Assembly: GCA_034409055.1 (NCBI GenBank)
Contig: DAOUMU010000221.1
Span: forward strand, 1 to 15,265
Direction of reading: 5' to 3'
DNA length: 15,265 bases
Origin: DAOUMU01 sp034409055
GTDB lineage: Bacteria > Chloroflexota > Anaerolineae > 4572-78 > J111
The notes beneath the pieces were generated by a model that saw only the letters and a list, made by a program, of their open reading frames with translations, was not told where the DNA came from and did no database searches. The stretch's first letter is position 1. Each line of letters opens with the position of its first letter. Shown piece after piece: positions 13,425 through 15,265 of this stretch. A program made the translations under genes and the position numbers.

Positions 13425-14262
13425 TCAGCTCCCTTAACTTTTCTAAATTACGGATATCGTCCCCCGGATCATCATCCTTGGGCGTTTCCAGCAAAAAAGG
13501 AACCTTCTTGAAGCGGGAGTCGTTTAAAAAGTAACCAAACGGCTCTAAACCAATGCAGCCCTGGCCGATGTGGGTATGGCGGTCAACCCGGCTGCCCAAA
13601 TCTTTCTGCGAGTCGTTCAGGTGGATCACCTTGAGCCGGCTCAAACCAATAACATGGTCAAATTCAGCCAGCATGGCCTGATAGCTATCCGGTTGGCGGA
13701 ACTCATAACCGGCGGCCAGCGCGTGGCAGGTGTCGAAGCAAACGGCTAACCGCTCGCCTTGCCGGCAACCGGCCATCATCTGAGCAATCTCGGCAAAGGT
13801 AGAGCCCAGGGCCGAACCCTGGCCGGCCGTAATTTCCAGGGCAATCTTGACCGGACAATCGGGCAAACGTTCATGCACAATATCCAGCGCCTGGACCACC
13901 CTGGCGATGCCTGCCTCCACCCCACTGTCCATATGAGCGCCCGGATGGAGCACCAGATAAGGGATTTTGAGCAACTGGCATCGTTCCAATTCAATGACCA
14001 GGGCATTAATCGATTTGGGCCAGACCGTATCATCCGGAGCACCGATATTGATCAGATAGCTGGCGTGGCAAATCACGGGCTCAATGCCGGTTTCCTTTTG
14101 TCGCCGGTGATAACGCTCAATAACTTTGGGCTCTAAATCTTTAGCCTGCCATTGTCGATTTGATTTTGTAAAAATTTGAAAAGCCGTGCAGTCCAGCCTG
14201 GTGGCTCGATCAAAAGCTTTATCGACCCCACCGGCAATCGATAGATGTGCGCCGAGTAACAT
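13414..14262 (-). CDS. nfo: Endonuclease IV (AP endonuclease)
   Basis: Starting at 14262 the product has 282 residues, close to the family length of about 285, beginning MLLGAHLSIAGGVDKAF. The in-frame ATG at 14388 would add 42 residues with no family match and would include the promoter, so it is rejected. All nine zinc ligands of the trinuclear site are in place: His66, His106, Glu143, Asp177, His180, His214, Asp227, His229 and Glu259, in CHASYL, LVLHPGA, ALEITAG, FDTCHA, VIHLNDS, VDRHTHIG and LLETP. The enzyme cuts DNA at abasic sites during base-excision repair in the cytoplasm. GGAGA (14276-14272) lies nine bases before the start. The last residues Ile-Glu-Gly and the stop codon come from the GGATGAA repeat, so the natural C-terminus may have been replaced. 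Confidence 0.95.
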   Translation of the reverse strand: MLLGAHLSIAGGVDKAFDRATRLDCTAFQIFTKSNRQWQAKDLEPKVIERYHRRQKETGIEPVICHASYLINIGAPDDTVWPKSINALVIELERCQLLKIPYLVLHPGAHMDSGVEAGIARVVQALDIVHERLPDCPVKIALEITAGQGSALGSTFAEIAQMMAGCRQGERLAVCFDTCHALAAGYEFRQPDSYQAMLAEFDHVIGLSRLKVIHLNDSQKDLGSRVDRHTHIGQGCIGLEPFGYFLNDSRFKKVPFLLETPKDDDPGDDIRNLEKLRELIEG

Positions 14263-14305
14263 AAACACTTTTCTCCAATCTGGTCGTAACTTTGTCAGCG
14301 GATTG

Positions 14306-14334
14306 AGTATACCATGTAATGTGTAGAGGGCGAA
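14306..14334 (-). promoter_or_regulatory. Predicted promoter of nfo
   Basis: On the minus strand there is an extended -10 element TGgTATACT (hexamer 14311-14306) with a weak -35 TTCGCC (14334-14329) at a 17-bp spacing. The transcription start would be near 14299, which gives a leader of about 37 nt before the 14262 start codon. Confidence 0.45.
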
Positions 14335-14399
14335 ACAGACCCAAAAAGTCAACGGTGGATTATAAGACCGCCTACCCGAATAGTACATAGGTACTGTTG

Positions 14400-14428
14400 G
14401 GTATAGAAGGGCTTGTAAACTCTATACC
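14400..14428. promoter_or_regulatory. 8-bp inverted repeat, possible operator in the nfo/response-regulator divergent region
   Basis: GGTATAGA (14400-14407) and TCTATACC (14421-14428) are perfect inverted arms separated by 13 bp. The element overlaps the predicted -35 box of the response-regulator promoter. The rest of the 14263-14611 intergenic region holds the two predicted promoters and nothing else that I recognise. Confidence 0.4.
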
Positions 14429-14441
14429 TTTATGTTATTCT
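14413..14441 (+). promoter_or_regulatory. Predicted promoter of the response-regulator gene
   Basis: TTGTAA (14413-14418, 4 of 6) and an extended -10 TGtTATTCT (hexamer 14436-14441) are 17 bp apart. Transcription would start near 14448 and leave a leader of about 164 nt. Confidence 0.35.
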
Positions 14442-14611
14442 TAAAAATGTAAAAACGCGTATCCTTTTCCCACATTATCAGACTCTTATATAGAAGCTTC
14501 ACTGTCGTCAGCAGGCAGCTTAACAATTTGTAAGCGTTCAGCTGAACCCTTACTTCGTTTCGATTGGGATGGGTGTAGTAACCGCCCCAAAATTCATCCT
14601 TAGAAATTACA

Positions 14612-15085
14612 ATGTGCCAAAATCTATGGCCCGATGAACTGAAGATCTTGGTGGTCGACGATGAACAGGAAGTGCTCAATCTAATCCGGCTCTCCCTGGA
14701 ACCGGCTGGCTTTAGGGTGCTGCGGACCAATAGGGCCGAAGAAGGCTTAGCCCTGGCCCTGCGCGAACAGCCTGACCTGCTCCTTTTGGATATCATGATG
14801 CCACAGCTTGACGGCTTTGAGTTACTGCGTCGTATTCGTCGCCACCCCAAACTGGAGAAAGTGCCGGTTATTGTCATTTCTGCCCGGGCCAGTACGACGG
14901 GCCAAAAACGAATATTACAGTTATCTCAAGCCTATGAAAATGAGATAGATGCTTATATCGGCAAGCCCTTTGATCCCGCCTATTTGCTGCGAACAGTGAA
15001 AGAGGTTTTGGTCAACCACAAAGATTATCTGCTTGAAAAAAACCGGTTATATGAAAAACCCTGGGGCAGGCGCAACCTGGCCTAG
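14612..15085 (+). CDS. Stand-alone receiver-domain response regulator (CheY-like)
   Basis: The 157-residue protein is a single receiver domain. KILVVDDE gives the acidic pair Asp16/Asp17, the phospho-acceptor is Asp60 in DLLLLDIMMPQLDG, Ser90 lies in VIVISARAS, and the invariant Lys118 is in YIGKPF. About 25 further residues (LLEKNRLYEKPWGRRNLA) form a basic tail without a DNA-binding or enzymatic output domain. It should act by protein contact after phosphorylation by an unknown histidine kinase; none is encoded nearby. The insertion TTGQKRILQLSQAYENE between Ser90 and Lys118 is a few residues longer than in CheY. The start at 14612 has no clear ribosome site, so the first few residues are uncertain. 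The stop codon is followed immediately by a 46-bp tandem repeat array. Confidence 0.88.
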   Translation: MCQNLWPDELKILVVDDEQEVLNLIRLSLEPAGFRVLRTNRAEEGLALALREQPDLLLLDIMMPQLDGFELLRRIRRHPKLEKVPVIVISARASTTGQKRILQLSQAYENEIDAYIGKPFDPAYLLRTVKEVLVNHKDYLLEKNRLYEKPWGRRNLA

Positions 15086-15265
15086 TTTTCAGAACAAAAC
15101 GTAGACAAGGCATCCCCATGCCTTGCCCTGGTTTTCAGAACAAAACGTAGGCAAGGCATCCCCATGCCTTGCCCTGGTTTTCAGAACAAAACGTAGGCAA
15201 GGCATCCCCATGCCTTGCCCTGGTTTTCAGAACAAAACGTAGGCAAGGCATCCCCATGCCTTGCC
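15086..15265. repeat. 46-bp tandem repeat array with internal hairpins (3.9 copies, continues beyond window)
   Basis: Copies begin at 15086, 15132, 15178 and 15224, and the last is cut by the window end. The unit starts TTTTCAGAACAAAACGTA, continues with arm GGCAAGGCAT, loop CCCC and arm ATGCCTTGCC, and ends CTGG. Each unit can form a 10-bp hairpin (offset 19-42) and a smaller GTTTT/AAAAC hairpin across the unit junction. The copies are identical except for one base in copy 1 (A at 15105), which breaks one stem pair. There are no spacers, so this is a direct tandem array. It starts at the first base after the response-regulator stop codon. Confidence 0.95.

Noticed and set aside
14263..14388. 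Earlier in-frame start for nfo
   Set aside because: The extra 42 residues are not part of endonuclease IV, and the predicted promoter falls inside this stretch. MLLGAHLSIAGG at 14262 is the family start.
14422..14877. Minus-strand open frame opposite the response regulator
   Set aside because: It is antisense to the receiver domain and rich in Arg/Ser from the reverse reading; no family is recognisable.
15086..15265. CRISPR array
   Set aside because: The repeats are directly adjacent with a constant 46-bp period and no variable spacers, and no cas gene is nearby.

Overview
The window reads as a chromosomal segment from a mid-to-high-GC, free-living bacterium, most likely a member of the Chloroflexota (Anaerolineae-like). 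That assignment is an inference. It rests on a glycosyltransferase-type tail with paired carbohydrate-binding-like domains, families common in that phylum (membrane-anchored zinc-ribbon proteins, a four-helix-bundle gene set in heptamer repeats), and the abundance of short simple repeats such as CTCCCTA, GGATGAA and AATCCG. No rRNA, tRNA or CRISPR array was seen.

Layout. Positions 1-823 hold the 3' part of a large plus-strand gene that enters the window through a heptamer repeat. Next come yggX (1006-1272), a single-RRM RNA-binding protein gene (1426-1764) with a strong promoter and a terminator-like hairpin in its leader, two overlapping paralogous zinc-ribbon membrane protein genes (1970-3247 and 3240-4316), and the glycogen debranching enzyme gene glgX (4357-6522). 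An AT-rich island (about 6523-8940) carries a restriction-modification module: an Eco29kI-type GIY-YIG endonuclease on the plus strand, converging with and overlapping an amino-methyltransferase on the minus strand. The methyltransferase is preceded in its operon by a Phd/YefM-type antitoxin-like gene whose promoter carries a perfect 26-bp palindrome. A short gene-like remnant follows (about 8950-9145).

From 9182 to 14262 every gene is on the minus strand. Read in transcription order these are: nfo (endonuclease IV); a four-helix-bundle gene enclosed by perfect 28-bp inverted repeats; then a three-gene redox operon of a ferredoxin-fused FAD oxidoreductase, an ornithine cyclodeaminase/mu-crystallin family dehydrogenase and a DAO-family FAD oxidase, which looks like amino or imino acid metabolism. 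A divergent regulatory region (14263-14611) separates nfo from a stand-alone receiver-domain response regulator (14612-15085). Directly after that gene's stop codon a 46-bp tandem repeat array begins and runs off the window end.

The points most worth following up are the antitoxin-like gene that takes the place of a controller in the restriction-modification module, the inverted-repeat cassette around the four-helix-bundle gene whose repeat supplies the nfo stop codon, the 46-bp hairpin array and its single-copy relative at 1781-1804, and the attenuator-like leader of the RNA-binding protein gene.
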